This document shows positions 9,165 to 17,416 of a stretch of 64,000 nucleotides of DNA, piece after piece; positions within the stretch are counted from its first letter, which is position 1, and the number at the start of each line of letters is the position of its first letter. The DNA is taken from positions 62,001-126,000 of the forward strand of contig CAVCUL010000003.1 of NCBI GenBank assembly GCA_963605415.1, written 5' to 3'. The stretch comes from CAG-217 sp963605415 (lineage in GTDB: Bacteria > Bacillota > Clostridia > Oscillospirales > Acutalibacteraceae). Both the position numbers and the translations under genes were made by a program. The notes beneath the pieces were generated by a model, which saw only the letters and a program-made list of their open reading frames with translations, had not been told where the DNA came from and ran no database searches.

Positions 9165-10016
9165 CTATTCCTCCAAGTTGGATATCAATACATCCACGCA
9201 CTCTGCGCTGTTCAAAACAGCGTAATCGTTAAAGCCCAGCCGGTGTGCCAGTTCCGTTGCCTGGGGCACATCCAGCCCCAGGGCTTTCAGCTCCGCCACA
9301 TGGGCAAATACCTGTCGGGGCGTGCCGTCCAGTCGGATCACACCATCGTCCATCACCACCACCCGGTCGGCCTGCACCGCCTCGTCCATATAGTGGGTGA
9401 TGAGCAGAATGGTGATCCCCTCTTCTTTGTTCAGTTTCTTTACAGTGTCCAGCACTTCCCGGCGGCCGCTGGGGTCCAGCATAGCCGTAGGTTCATCCAG
9501 CACAATGCACAGGGGGCGCATGGCAATGATACCTGCAACCGCCACCCGCTGTTTTTGCCCGCCGGACAGCTTGGAGGGCGATTTCAGCCGCTCCTCATAC
9601 ATACCCGCCGTCTTAAGGGCGGCATCCACCCGTCGACGGCATTCCTTAGGCTCTACGCCTAAATTCTCAACCCCAAAGGCCACATCTTCCTCCACAATAG
9701 AGGAAACAATCTGATTGTCCGGATTCTGGAATACCATACCTACCTTGCGACGGGCATTATAAACCACGTCCTCGTCCTGAGTCAATGGGGTGCCATCCAC
9801 CACCACCTGCCCACTCTGGGGGAACAAAATGCCGTTAGAGAGCTTGGCCAAAGTGGATTTTCCTGAGCCGTTGTGCCCCAGCACCGCCACAAAGCTGCCA
9901 CTTTCAATCTGCAAGTTCAGGTGGCGGAGCACCGGGCGGGGCGGCGGCGCGTCCTTGGGAGCGTCCGGGTCCGCAGGATATGTAAATGTTACATCGTTAA
10001 ATTCAAGAATTGCCAT
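9165..10016 (-). CDS. ecfA1: Energy-coupling factor transporter ATPase A1
   Basis: A 283-residue ABC ATPase with Walker A GHNGSGKST at 47-55, Q-loop FQNPDNQIVSSIVEEDVAFG, signature LSGGQKQRVAVAGII and Walker B CIVLDEPTAM. The QNPDNQIV motif is typical of EcfA1. The start codon lies 14 bases inside the 3' end of the upstream methyltransferase gene, so the genes are cotranscribed. Confidence 0.93.
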   Translation of the reverse strand: MAILEFNDVTFTYPADPDAPKDAPPPRPVLRHLNLQIESGSFVAVLGHNGSGKSTLAKLSNGILFPQSGQVVVDGTPLTQDEDVVYNARRKVGMVFQNPDNQIVSSIVEEDVAFGVENLGVEPKECRRRVDAALKTAGMYEERLKSPSKLSGGQKQRVAVAGIIAMRPLCIVLDEPTAMLDPSGRREVLDTVKKLNKEEGITILLITHYMDEAVQADRVVVMDDGVIRLDGTPRQVFAHVAELKALGLDVPQATELAHRLGFNDYAVLNSAECVDVLISNLEE

Positions 10017-10881
10017 CTTTGCCTTTCCACACAGCGGTGGCGCCGCAGGGCAGCACGCCGCCGGTTTCTGTCACCGGCAGGCCGATCTCGTCCGCAGACA
10101 CAGAACCGCCCATACGGCGCACCAAAACATCTTCCAAAATATATTGCATCACCGAGGCGGAAAGGCCGGTGGTGTAAGAATTCAGCACAACAGCCAGAGC
10201 GTCGTCGCTGAGCACCTGCTGCACAAGAGTTACAAAGTCGTACAAATTATCTTCCAGGTGCCAGATCTCACCCTTCGGCCCGCGACCGTAGCTGGGCGGG
10301 TCAAGAATCACAATGTCGTACCGATTGTCCCGGCGAATTTCCCGTTGCACAAACTTGATACAGTCGTCCACGATCCAGCGCACAGCACCGTCTGCCACAC
10401 CGGAAGCAGCAGCGTTCTCCTTGGCCCATTGTACCATACCCTTAGATGCGTCCACATGGACCACCTCTGCGCCGGACTTCAGACAAGCCACGGTGGCGCC
10501 GCCGGTATAAGCAAATAGGTTGAGCACCTTTACCGGACGATCGGCACGCTCAATCATATCCCGTACCAAATCCCAGTTTACCGCCTGCTCCGGGAACAGA
10601 CCGGTGTGCTTAAAGCCCATGGTCTTAATGTTAAAGGTCAGGTCTTTATAACGCACCTGCCACACAGCAGGAATGCGCTTAAAGGTCTGCCACTTGCCAC
10701 CGCCGGTGCGAGAGCGCACATAGCGAGCACCGGGTTGGTACCAAAGGCGATTATCCCGAGGACTGTTCCAAATCACCTGAGGATCCGGACGAATAAGAAT
10801 TTCTCTGGTCCAGCGCTCCAGCTTTTCACCGCCGGAGCAGTCTATCAGTTCATAATCTTTCCATTCACTGGCTATGCGCAT
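10003..10881 (-). CDS. Class I SAM-dependent methyltransferase, RlmI/RlmK-like catalytic domain
   Basis: A 292-residue protein with SAM-binding motif I VLNLFAYTGGATVACLKSG, the acidic motif VHVDASKGMVQWAKENA, and the catalytic loop VILDPPSYGRGPKGE. This combination is that of the C-terminal domain of 23S rRNA (cytosine-C5) methyltransferases of the RlmI/RlmK type. It lacks the N-terminal PUA domain of full RlmI. rRNA is the likely substrate, but the methylated position cannot be inferred. The ATG shares one base with the glmM stop codon. Confidence 0.8.
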   Translation of the reverse strand: MRIASEWKDYELIDCSGGEKLERWTREILIRPDPQVIWNSPRDNRLWYQPGARYVRSRTGGGKWQTFKRIPAVWQVRYKDLTFNIKTMGFKHTGLFPEQAVNWDLVRDMIERADRPVKVLNLFAYTGGATVACLKSGAEVVHVDASKGMVQWAKENAAASGVADGAVRWIVDDCIKFVQREIRRDNRYDIVILDPPSYGRGPKGEIWHLEDNLYDFVTLVQQVLSDDALAVVLNSYTTGLSASVMQYILEDVLVRRMGGSVSADEIGLPVTETGGVLPCGATAVWKGKDGNS

Positions 10882-12230
10882 TAACTCAATCTCTCCCGTA
10901 CCACATCTGCAATTTGATTGCCCAGTCGGGTGATCTTTTCCAAATCCATACCTTCTAACATCACGCGCACCAAGGGCTCTGTACCGCTGACCCGTACCAG
11001 CACACGGCCGTCACCCATCAGCTCCATTTCCGCCTGTTGCACAGCAGAAATTATATACTCATCGTTGTTATATTTTTGCTTGCCTGCAGGGCTTACCTCT
11101 ACGTTGATGAGCACCTGGGGATAAACAGTCATAATTTTTGCCAGTTCAGACAGCTTCTTACCGGTTTTTACCACCGTTTTAATCAGCTGTACGCCGCTAA
11201 GCTCGCCGTCACCGGTGGTAGCATAATCCAAAAAGATCACGTGGCCGCTTTGCTCGCCGCCGATGTTGTATCCCTTTTGCAGCATACGCTCCAACACATA
11301 CCGATCGCCTACCGCCGTCTTTTCGCAGGCAATGCCGTTCTCTTCACAGAACTTAAAGAAGCCCATATTGCTCATCACCGTGACCACGGCGGTGTTCTTA
11401 GCCAGGGTCCCCTCGTCCAGCATACGCTTGGCGCAAATGGCAATCACCTTGTCACCGTCCACCAGTTGGCCGTTCTCGTCCACCGCCAGCATACGGTCAG
11501 CGTCACCGTCAAAGGCCAGGCCTAAGTCCAGCCCGTTGTCCGTAACAAACTGCATCAGCTCCTCCGGGTGAGTGGAGCCGCAGTGGTCGTTGATGTTCAC
11601 ACCGTCCGGCGTGTCGGAGAGCATATAGCACCGGGCACCTAAGGCGGTAAAGATCTGCTTGGCGCAAACGGAGGCGGAGCCGTTGGCGCAATCGAGAGCG
11701 ATATTCAGCCCGTCAAAGCGCACATCGGAGGTCTCCACCACATGGCGCACATAATCCTCCACAGCGGTCTTGCAATAGAGCCGATTGCCCACGTCGCCGC
11801 CCAGTTTCTCCGGGATCTCCTCCGCACCGTCCAGAATAATGGTCTCGATCTCTTCCTCAATGGCGTCGTCCAGCTTGTAGCCGGTGGACTGGAAGATCTT
11901 AATGCCGTTATATTCGCAAGGGTTGTGGGAGGCGGAGATCATCACCCCCGCGTCACAACCGTAGCGGCCGATCAGGTAGGCCACTGCCGGGGTGGGCACC
12001 ACGCCCACGGAGAGCACATTGGCCCCCACGGCGCACAGCCCGGCGGTGAGTGCCGCCTCCAGCATATCCCCGGAGGCCCGGGTGTCCTTGCCGATGAGCA
12101 CCGTAGGCTTTCTGCCCAGCTCACCTGCCAATACTTTGGCTGCCGCCTTGCCGATAGAAAGCGCCAGCTCGTTGGTCAAATCTTTGTTGGCAATGCCGCG
12201 CACGCCGTCTGTTCCGAATAATCTGCCCAT
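10881..12230 (-). CDS. glmM: Phosphoglucosamine mutase
   Basis: A 449-residue GlmM, converting glucosamine-6-phosphate to glucosamine-1-phosphate for UDP-GlcNAc and peptidoglycan synthesis. The N terminus MGRLFGTDGVRG is canonical. The phosphorylated Ser101 is in MISASHNP, the metal-binding loop is DGDADR, and the phosphate-binding RVSGTEPLVRVM is near the end. The ATG at 12230 was chosen because GGAGA lies at the right distance and the sequence begins exactly as the family does; the longer in-frame start at 12251 adds seven unsupported residues. Confidence 0.95.
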   Translation of the reverse strand: MGRLFGTDGVRGIANKDLTNELALSIGKAAAKVLAGELGRKPTVLIGKDTRASGDMLEAALTAGLCAVGANVLSVGVVPTPAVAYLIGRYGCDAGVMISASHNPCEYNGIKIFQSTGYKLDDAIEEEIETIILDGAEEIPEKLGGDVGNRLYCKTAVEDYVRHVVETSDVRFDGLNIALDCANGSASVCAKQIFTALGARCYMLSDTPDGVNINDHCGSTHPEELMQFVTDNGLDLGLAFDGDADRMLAVDENGQLVDGDKVIAICAKRMLDEGTLAKNTAVVTVMSNMGFFKFCEENGIACEKTAVGDRYVLERMLQKGYNIGGEQSGHVIFLDYATTGDGELSGVQLIKTVVKTGKKLSELAKIMTVYPQVLINVEVSPAGKQKYNNDEYIISAVQQAEMELMGDGRVLVRVSGTEPLVRVMLEGMDLEKITRLGNQIADVVRERLS

Positions 12231-12302
12231 ACCATTCTCCTTTGTTGTCAAAAAGAACTGTGTGTTTCAGTCTATGCCGGTTCAAAATCCAATTTGCGTT
12301 GG

Positions 12303-13331
12303 TTAAAGTAAAGTTTGCTGCCCGTCCTGCTGAAAGCCCAAATGCTGATAGGCTGCCGGGGTCACGCAGCGCCCGCGAGGGGTGCGGCTGAGAAAGCCGA
12401 TCTGCATTAAGTACGGCTCATACACATCCTCAATGGTCACCGCTTCCTCTCCGATGGCGGCAGCAATGGTCTCCAGCCCTACCGGGCCGCCGTTGTAATT
12501 CTTGATCATAGTGGTCAGCAGGCGGCGGTCAATGCCGTCCAGCCCCAGCTTGTCGATCTCCATACGGGACAGAGCGTCCTCCGCTGCCTCTGCGTTGATC
12601 ACGCCGTCGTACCTCACCTGGGCAAAGTCACGGCTGCGCTTGAGCAGACGGTTGGCAATACGCGGGGTGCCCCGGGAGCGGGAAGCGATCTGCAAGGCGC
12701 CATCCTGCTCAATGGGAATGTTCAAAATCCCCGCCGAACGCTTGACGATGGTGGCCAGCTGTTCGTCCGTGTACAGCTCCAGTCGCAGGATCACGCCAAA
12801 GCGATCCCGCAAGGGCGCAGACAGCTGCCCGGCGCGGGTGGTGGCGCCAACCAGGGTGAAGTTGGGCAAATCCAGCCGAATGGAGCGGGCGGAGGGGCCT
12901 TTGCCGATAATAATATCCAGCGCACGGTCCTCCATGGCCGGGTACAACACCTCTTCCACGCTTCGGTTCAGACGGTGGATCTCGTCAATAAAGAGCACAT
13001 CCCCCTCTTGCAGGTTGGTGAGCAGCGCCGCCAGATCGCCCTGCTTTTCAATGGCCGGGCCGCTGGTAACGCGAATGTTCACGCCCATCTCGTTGGCGAT
13101 AATGCCGGCCAGGGTGGTCTTGCCCAGTCCGGGTGGACCGTACAGCAACACATGGTCCAACGCCTCGCCCCGAGTGCGTGCCGCCTCAATGTATACGGCC
13201 AAATTTTCTTTTACTTTATCTTGCCCAATATAATCCTCCAGGGTCTTGGGCCGCAGAGAATTCTCGATATCCGTATCCGTCTCCGTCAGTCCGGTAGACA
13301 CAATGCGGTTTTCCAAATCCATATCTTCCAT
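12303..13331 (-). CDS. ruvB: Holliday junction branch migration helicase RuvB
   Basis: A 342-residue AAA+ motor with Walker A GPPGLGKTTLAG, Walker B LFIDEIHRL, the sensor GATTRAG, the arginine finger region LRDRFG, and the C-terminal winged helix with SRTPRGRCVTPAAYQHLG. It acts with RuvA to drive branch migration during recombinational repair. It follows ruvA by 25 bases in the usual ruvCAB order. Confidence 0.97.
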   Translation of the reverse strand: MEDMDLENRIVSTGLTETDTDIENSLRPKTLEDYIGQDKVKENLAVYIEAARTRGEALDHVLLYGPPGLGKTTLAGIIANEMGVNIRVTSGPAIEKQGDLAALLTNLQEGDVLFIDEIHRLNRSVEEVLYPAMEDRALDIIIGKGPSARSIRLDLPNFTLVGATTRAGQLSAPLRDRFGVILRLELYTDEQLATIVKRSAGILNIPIEQDGALQIASRSRGTPRIANRLLKRSRDFAQVRYDGVINAEAAEDALSRMEIDKLGLDGIDRRLLTTMIKNYNGGPVGLETIAAAIGEEAVTIEDVYEPYLMQIGFLSRTPRGRCVTPAAYQHLGFQQDGQQTLL

Positions 13332-13356
13332 AGGTAACTCCTAATCTGTCTTTGGC

Positions 13357-13962
13357 TTACAAATTGGCGGCCAGTTGCCGCAGTCCACGGCGGATCATCT
13401 CGTCCACCGACAGGCTGGGGTCCATCTGACCCACGGCAACGGCAGCGTCACTTTGACCGTAGCCCAGGGCCACCAGCGCCTCTACCGCCTCTGCCGCAGC
13501 GGAACCGGCGGTGTTGGCAGCGGCTGCCGCCTGTACCTCTCGGCTGTCGCCCAGATCCAGCACGCCCATTTTATCTTTCAATTCCAGCACAATGCGCTCG
13601 GCGATCTTCTTGCCGATACCCGGCGCACGGGTCAGGGACTTGGCGTCCCCGCCGGCAATGCAAACGGCCAGTCGATCCGCCGACAGCTCCGACAGGATCG
13701 CCAGCGCCGCCTTGGGCCCCACGCCGTTTACGGAGATCAGCAGCTTAAAGCAGTCCAGCTCCGCCGTGGTGGCAAAGCCAAAGAGATCCAGCGCGTCCTC
13801 CCGCACAGACAGGTAAGTGTAAAGCTGAACCGGCTTGCCCACACCCGGCAGGGACTGCAAGGTGGTCAGGGTGGTAAAGCACTTGAACCCCACGCCGCCG
13901 CAGCTGACCACCGCAAAGTTCTGGTCAAAATAAGTGAGCGTACCGTCTAAACTGTAAATCAT
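13357..13962 (-). CDS. ruvA: Holliday junction DNA helicase subunit RuvA
   Basis: A 201-residue RuvA with the N-terminal OB-fold (MIYSLDGTLTYFDQNFAVVSCGGVGF), two helix-hairpin-helix motifs (LISVNGVGPKAALAIL and LTRAPGIGKKIAERIVLELKDK) and a C-terminal domain III (EAVEALVALGYGQSDAAVAVG) that contacts RuvB. It binds four-way junctions as a tetramer. It lies 10 bases after ruvC. Confidence 0.96.
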   Translation of the reverse strand: MIYSLDGTLTYFDQNFAVVSCGGVGFKCFTTLTTLQSLPGVGKPVQLYTYLSVREDALDLFGFATTAELDCFKLLISVNGVGPKAALAILSELSADRLAVCIAGGDAKSLTRAPGIGKKIAERIVLELKDKMGVLDLGDSREVQAAAAANTAGSAAAEAVEALVALGYGQSDAAVAVGQMDPSLSVDEMIRRGLRQLAANL

Positions 13963-13972
13963 AAGTAACTCC

Positions 13973-14473
13973 TTATCGCAGGTTGCCCAGCCGCCCCAGC
14001 AGGCTGCCGCTGGCGTGGCCGTGACAGATGGCCATAGCCAGTGCGTCCGCCGTATCGTCCGGCTTGGGTATCTTCTCTAAATTCAAAATCAGGCGGGTCA
14101 TTTCCTGCACCTGCTTCTTCTCTGCCCGGCCGTAGCCCACCACCGACTGCTTCACTTGTAAGGGGGTGTATTCAAAGATGGGCACATTCTTTTGCTGGGC
14201 GGACAGGGTAATGACCCCTCTGGCCTGGGCCACATCAATCACGGTCTTGGCGTTGTTGTTATAAAACAGCTTCTCCATACTCATCACCTCCGGGTGATAG
14301 GTATTAAACAGGCCGATCATATCCGTATAGATCATTTGCAGCCGCAAAGGAAACGGCGTTTTTGCCTGGGTGGTGATGGCGCCGTAGTCCACCACGGAGA
14401 ATTTATTGCCTTTATAATCAAGCACGCCCCAGCCGATAATGGCGTAGCCGGGGTCAATACCAAGAATACGCAT
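13973..14473 (-). CDS. ruvC: Holliday junction resolvase RuvC
   Basis: A 166-residue endonuclease that cuts Holliday junctions. The acidic residues of the RNase H-like fold are visible: Asp7 in MRILGIDPG, Glu in SMEKLFYNNN, and Asp in DTADALAMAICHG. The ATG at 14473 matches the universal RuvC start; the in-frame ATG at 14515 would add a non-homologous tail and lie over the -10 box. It is the first gene of the 12.6-kb operon. Confidence 0.95.
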   Translation of the reverse strand: MRILGIDPGYAIIGWGVLDYKGNKFSVVDYGAITTQAKTPFPLRLQMIYTDMIGLFNTYHPEVMSMEKLFYNNNAKTVIDVAQARGVITLSAQQKNVPIFEYTPLQVKQSVVGYGRAEKKQVQEMTRLILNLEKIPKPDDTADALAMAICHGHASGSLLGRLGNLR

Positions 14474-14503
14474 ACTGACACTATCCCATACTAAATTTAG
14501 GTT

Positions 14504-14532
14504 ATTATAGCACAAAGGCGCGCGCCTTGCAA
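14504..14532 (-). promoter_or_regulatory. Promoter of the ruvC-ruvA-ruvB-glmM operon, with a perfect palindrome in the spacer
   Basis: On the minus strand TTGCAA (14527-14532) and TATAAT (14504-14509) are 17 bases apart, ending 31 bases before the ruvC start. Most of the spacer and the edge of the -35 box is a perfect 14-base palindrome, AAGGCGCGCGCCTT (14515-14528). A protein bound there would cover the promoter. Confidence 0.65.
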
Positions 14533-14565
14533 TATAATATATAAATTATTATATATGCAAGCAGC

Positions 14566-14592
14566 AAAAAAAGGGAGCGCCCCGGCACTCCC
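14566..14592 (-). terminator. Intrinsic terminator of the flavoprotein gene
   Basis: A 9-bp stem with one G-T pair (GGGAGTGCC/GGCGCTCCC on the minus strand) is followed directly by seven T residues. It starts nine bases after the stop codon of the gene ending at 14601. Confidence 0.85.
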
Positions 14593-14600
14593 CTGTTCTC

Positions 14601-15164
14601 TTACCGCCCGGCGCTCTCGCCCCGCAGCTGGTGAATGAATTTTTGCAGTTCAATATTGTTAAAGGTGTACTGCCCTCGGTCCGTGCCGGGGATATAGTAC
14701 CGTGCGGTCACTTCCCCATTGAGCACCGTAAAGGACTGGCGCAGCGTGGCGGTCATATAGTCGGCGCACTGCCGGGCGTTGGAGCCGCTGACGATCACCA
14801 CCCCTACCCTTTTCTGCTTGGCAATAGGCGGATTGGCGCCCCGCTTGAACCGGGCGCTGTAATACCTCTGGAACCGGTCGATCACCGCCTTTAGCGGCGC
14901 CGGAAAGAAATTGTTATACACCGGGGTAAAGAACGCAATATAGTCTGCGTCCTCAAAATCCTCAAAGAAAATATCCAGATCTTTGTTGGCGCATCCCTCG
15001 TGCTGTTCGCAATAGCGACAGTCGGTACAGGGGGACGGCGCCAGCTTGTAGGTATTGTATTCTACGATCTTGCAGTCGATAAAATACGGCTTCACCTGGC
15101 GGATCAGCTCCTCGCTGACCCCGTTTTGCCGGGGTGAACCGCCAATAATCAGTAGTTTCTTCAT
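14601..15164 (-). CDS. Flavodoxin-fold NAD(P)H reductase with Cys cluster (iron-sulfur flavoprotein-like)
   Basis: A 187-residue protein of the NADPH-dependent FMN reductase family. The phosphate-binding loop GGSPRQNGVSEEL is at 8-20, and FFTPVYNNFFPAPLKAVIDRFQRYY is the flavin-contact segment. Between them Cys46, 49, 52 and 58 form a compact C-x2-C-x2-C-x5-C cluster like that binding a [4Fe-4S] centre in archaeal/clostridial iron-sulfur flavoproteins. It probably carries electrons to an unknown acceptor. It is monocistronic, with a terminator behind it, and divergent from the cation efflux gene. Confidence 0.8.
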   Translation of the reverse strand: MKKLLIIGGSPRQNGVSEELIRQVKPYFIDCKIVEYNTYKLAPSPCTDCRYCEQHEGCANKDLDIFFEDFEDADYIAFFTPVYNNFFPAPLKAVIDRFQRYYSARFKRGANPPIAKQKRVGVVIVSGSNARQCADYMTATLRQSFTVLNGEVTARYYIPGTDRGQYTFNNIELQKFIHQLRGESAGR

Positions 15165-15198
15165 CTCATCACCGCCCCTATTCTACCACACTTTGCCC

Positions 15199-15227
15199 TT
15201 GTTTTGAAGTCGTAATTGTGATAAACT
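15199..15227 (+). promoter_or_regulatory. Possible promoter of the cation efflux gene
   Basis: TTGTTT (15199-15204) and TAAACT (15222-15227) with 17 bases between them, about 30 bases before the ATG at 15259. The boxes are imperfect, so confidence is modest. Confidence 0.4.
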
Positions 15228-15258
15228 TAAAAATACTACAAAAAAGAGGGCCGGGGCT

Positions 15259-16425
15259 ATGACTAAGTTTTTGATCCATAAATTTATACCAAAGAATGCT
15301 ACGCAAACTGCCAAGGACCGCCAGCGCTACGGCGTGCTCAGCGGCATTGTGGGCATTCTCTGCAACCTGCTGCTGTCTGTGCTCAAGTTCATTTGCGGCA
15401 CGGTGAGCCACTCGGTGTCCATCACCGCAGACGCAGCCAACAACCTGTCCGACGCCTCGTCCAATATCGTCACCGTTATCGGCGCCAAGATCGCCGGTAA
15501 GCCGGTGGACAACGACCACCCTTTCGGTCACGGCAGAATGGAGTACATCAGCGCCCTGATCGTGGATTTCTTTATCTTCCTGATGGGGTTTGAGCTGGGC
15601 AAAAGCAGTATTGAGAAGATCATTCACCCCCAGGCAGTGCAGTTCAGCGCCGTTACTTTGGCGGTGCTGGCGCTGTCCATCGGGGTCAAGCTGTGGATGG
15701 CGTATTTTAACCAGGCGCTGTATAAAGAAAGCAATAACCTGAACCTGAAAGCCGTGCGCCAGGACAGCCTGAACGACTGCATTTCCACCGGCGCAGCGGG
15801 CGTGGCACTGCTGCTGTCTGCCTTTACCGCCTTTGACCGTGCAGACGGCATTATGGGTCTGCTGGTGGCTGCGTTTATTATTGCCGGGGGTGTGGGCACC
15901 TTAAAGGACATTATGGGGCCCCTACTGGGTCAGGCGCCCAGTAAAGAGCTGGTGGAGGAGATCGAGCTCCGTATGCTGGCAGAGCCGCTGATCGTGGGGG
16001 TCCACGACTTAATTATCCACGACTACGGCCCGGGGCGGGTCATTGCCTCCGCCCACGCAGAAGTGCCCTCCGACCAGGATATTATGGAAATTCACAATGC
16101 GATCGACAAGGTGGAACACCAAATCAGCAAGGACCTGCAAATCGTTATTTGTATTCACATGGACCCCATTGTAATCCACGACGCCACCGTGGACAAATAC
16201 CGCGATCTGATGGCGGACATTCTCCGGGACTATGACCCGCAGCTGCGCTTTCACGATTTTCGGCTGGTGCAATGCAGCGACCACATCAATCTGATCATGG
16301 ACATTGTGGTGCCCAAGGAACACAAAAAGCACCGCAGCCAAATTCTAAAGGAAATACAGGCGGCGGTGGAGCAGCGAGACCCGCACCTGCAGGTGGTAGC
16401 AACCATGGAGCACTCTTACATCTGA
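15259..16425 (+). CDS. Cation diffusion facilitator family transporter
   Basis: A 388-residue CDF/FieF-type pump that exports divalent metals (Zn, Mn, Fe or Co) against protons. The metal site is visible as ADAANNLSD (Asp58, Asp65) and a second-helix His/Asp pair in VRQDSLND. The HPFGHGRMEY loop at 87-96 is typical. There are about six hydrophobic helices in residues 25-225, then a cytoplasmic C-terminal domain (HDLIIHDYGPGRVIASAHAEV) with an extra ~100 residues beyond the shortest members. Metal specificity is not readable. Confidence 0.88.
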   Translation: MTKFLIHKFIPKNATQTAKDRQRYGVLSGIVGILCNLLLSVLKFICGTVSHSVSITADAANNLSDASSNIVTVIGAKIAGKPVDNDHPFGHGRMEYISALIVDFFIFLMGFELGKSSIEKIIHPQAVQFSAVTLAVLALSIGVKLWMAYFNQALYKESNNLNLKAVRQDSLNDCISTGAAGVALLLSAFTAFDRADGIMGLLVAAFIIAGGVGTLKDIMGPLLGQAPSKELVEEIELRMLAEPLIVGVHDLIIHDYGPGRVIASAHAEVPSDQDIMEIHNAIDKVEHQISKDLQIVICIHMDPIVIHDATVDKYRDLMADILRDYDPQLRFHDFRLVQCSDHINLIMDIVVPKEHKKHRSQILKEIQAAVEQRDPHLQVVATMEHSYI

Positions 16426-16439
16426 TTTTTTATAGAGTA

Positions 16440-16478
16440 AACGCCCGGCAGTCCCAGACTGTCGGGCGTTTTGTTATT
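16440..16478. terminator. Terminator between convergent genes
   Basis: A 14-bp stem with one G-T pair (arms 16440-16453 and 16457-16470, loop CCA) lies between the convergent efflux gene and the ilv-leu operon. TTGTTATTT follows on the plus strand. The minus-strand side is less T-rich but could also serve. Confidence 0.75.
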
Positions 16479-16481
16479 TGC

Positions 16482-16901
16482 TTATTCCGCGTCAAAGGTG
16501 TAGTCAATGCCGTTTTCGTAGCACCAATCCGCCGCCTTTTTGCGCACATACTCGGTCTGGAAACTGTCGAACTTCTCAGAAAATTCCTTGTAGGCGTTAA
16601 AATACTTCCAAAAAGTCTCCACCACAGCATCGTCCGGGGTCTGGTCAAACACCGCCTTGATCTTGGCATTGCCAATGGAACGAACAAAGGCACGCATGAC
16701 CTCGCCGTCCGTCACATAGAAGTACGGAATATAGCCCAAAGACAGCAGATACGCCGAGGTGCCGGTATCCTCCGGGTTGTCCAGCTCCGCCAGCTCTGCC
16801 ATACTGTGCACCTGCATATCCTTGCGGGAATACCAGTATTCCGAGGCGCCGCTCCAGCCTTTTCTTAAATTTTCTTCATTCAAAACAAACTGCTTCATCA
16901 C
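16482..16901 (-). CDS. Hypothetical protein, last gene of the ilv-leu operon
   Basis: A 139-residue soluble acidic protein with no signal peptide or membrane segment and no motif I recognise. It is rich in aromatic residues (SEYWYSRKD, YIPYFYVTD, FWKYFNAYKEF) and ends in ENGIDYTFDAE, which looks like a small alpha/beta fold. It follows leuD by 23 bases and precedes the terminator, so it is cotranscribed with ilvBN-leuCD. That is location only; no biosynthetic role can be claimed. Confidence 0.65.
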   Translation of the reverse strand: MMKQFVLNEENLRKGWSGASEYWYSRKDMQVHSMAELAELDNPEDTGTSAYLLSLGYIPYFYVTDGEVMRAFVRSIGNAKIKAVFDQTPDDAVVETFWKYFNAYKEFSEKFDSFQTEYVRKKAADWCYENGIDYTFDAE

Positions 16902-16924
16902 TTAAAACCCTTTGCTGAAAAGAA

Positions 16925-17404
16925 TTAACCAATGGACTTCATCAAACCGCCGTTTTTAATAATATTCTGAATAAACGGCGGGAACGGCTGGGCCTGGTAC
17001 ACCTTGCCGGTGGTCAGATCCGTGATCACGCCGCTGTCAAAATCCACCTGCACTTCGTCGCCCGCGTTAATTTCATTGGCGGCCTGGTCGCACTCTAAGA
17101 TAGCAAGACCGATGTTGATGGCGTTGCGATAGAAAATCCGGGCAAAGGTGGAGGCGATCACACAGCTGATACCGCTGGCCTTAATGGCAATGGGCGCGTG
17201 CTCACGGGAGGAGCCGCAGCCAAAGTTGGCCTTGGCTACCATAATGTCGCCGGGCTGCACCTTGTTTACAAAATCCTTGTCAATATCTTCCATACAATGG
17301 GAGGCCAGCCAGGCCTCGTCACTTTTGTTCAGGTAGCGGGCAGGGATGATCACATCCGTGTCCACATTGTCACCGAACTTATGTACCTTACCTTTTGCTA
17401 ACAT
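16925..17404 (-). CDS. leuD: 3-isopropylmalate dehydratase small subunit
   Basis: A 159-residue LeuD, the swivelling domain of isopropylmalate isomerase in leucine synthesis. DNVDTDVIIPARYL near the N terminus and the substrate-recognition loop NFGCGSSREHAPIAIKASG are both intact. The short length is that of the bacterial/archaeal LeuD type paired with a ~420-residue LeuC. It follows leuC by 12 bases. Confidence 0.94.
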   Translation of the reverse strand: MLAKGKVHKFGDNVDTDVIIPARYLNKSDEAWLASHCMEDIDKDFVNKVQPGDIMVAKANFGCGSSREHAPIAIKASGISCVIASTFARIFYRNAINIGLAILECDQAANEINAGDEVQVDFDSGVITDLTTGKVYQAQPFPPFIQNIIKNGGLMKSIG

Positions 17405-17416
17405 ACCGTGACCTCC

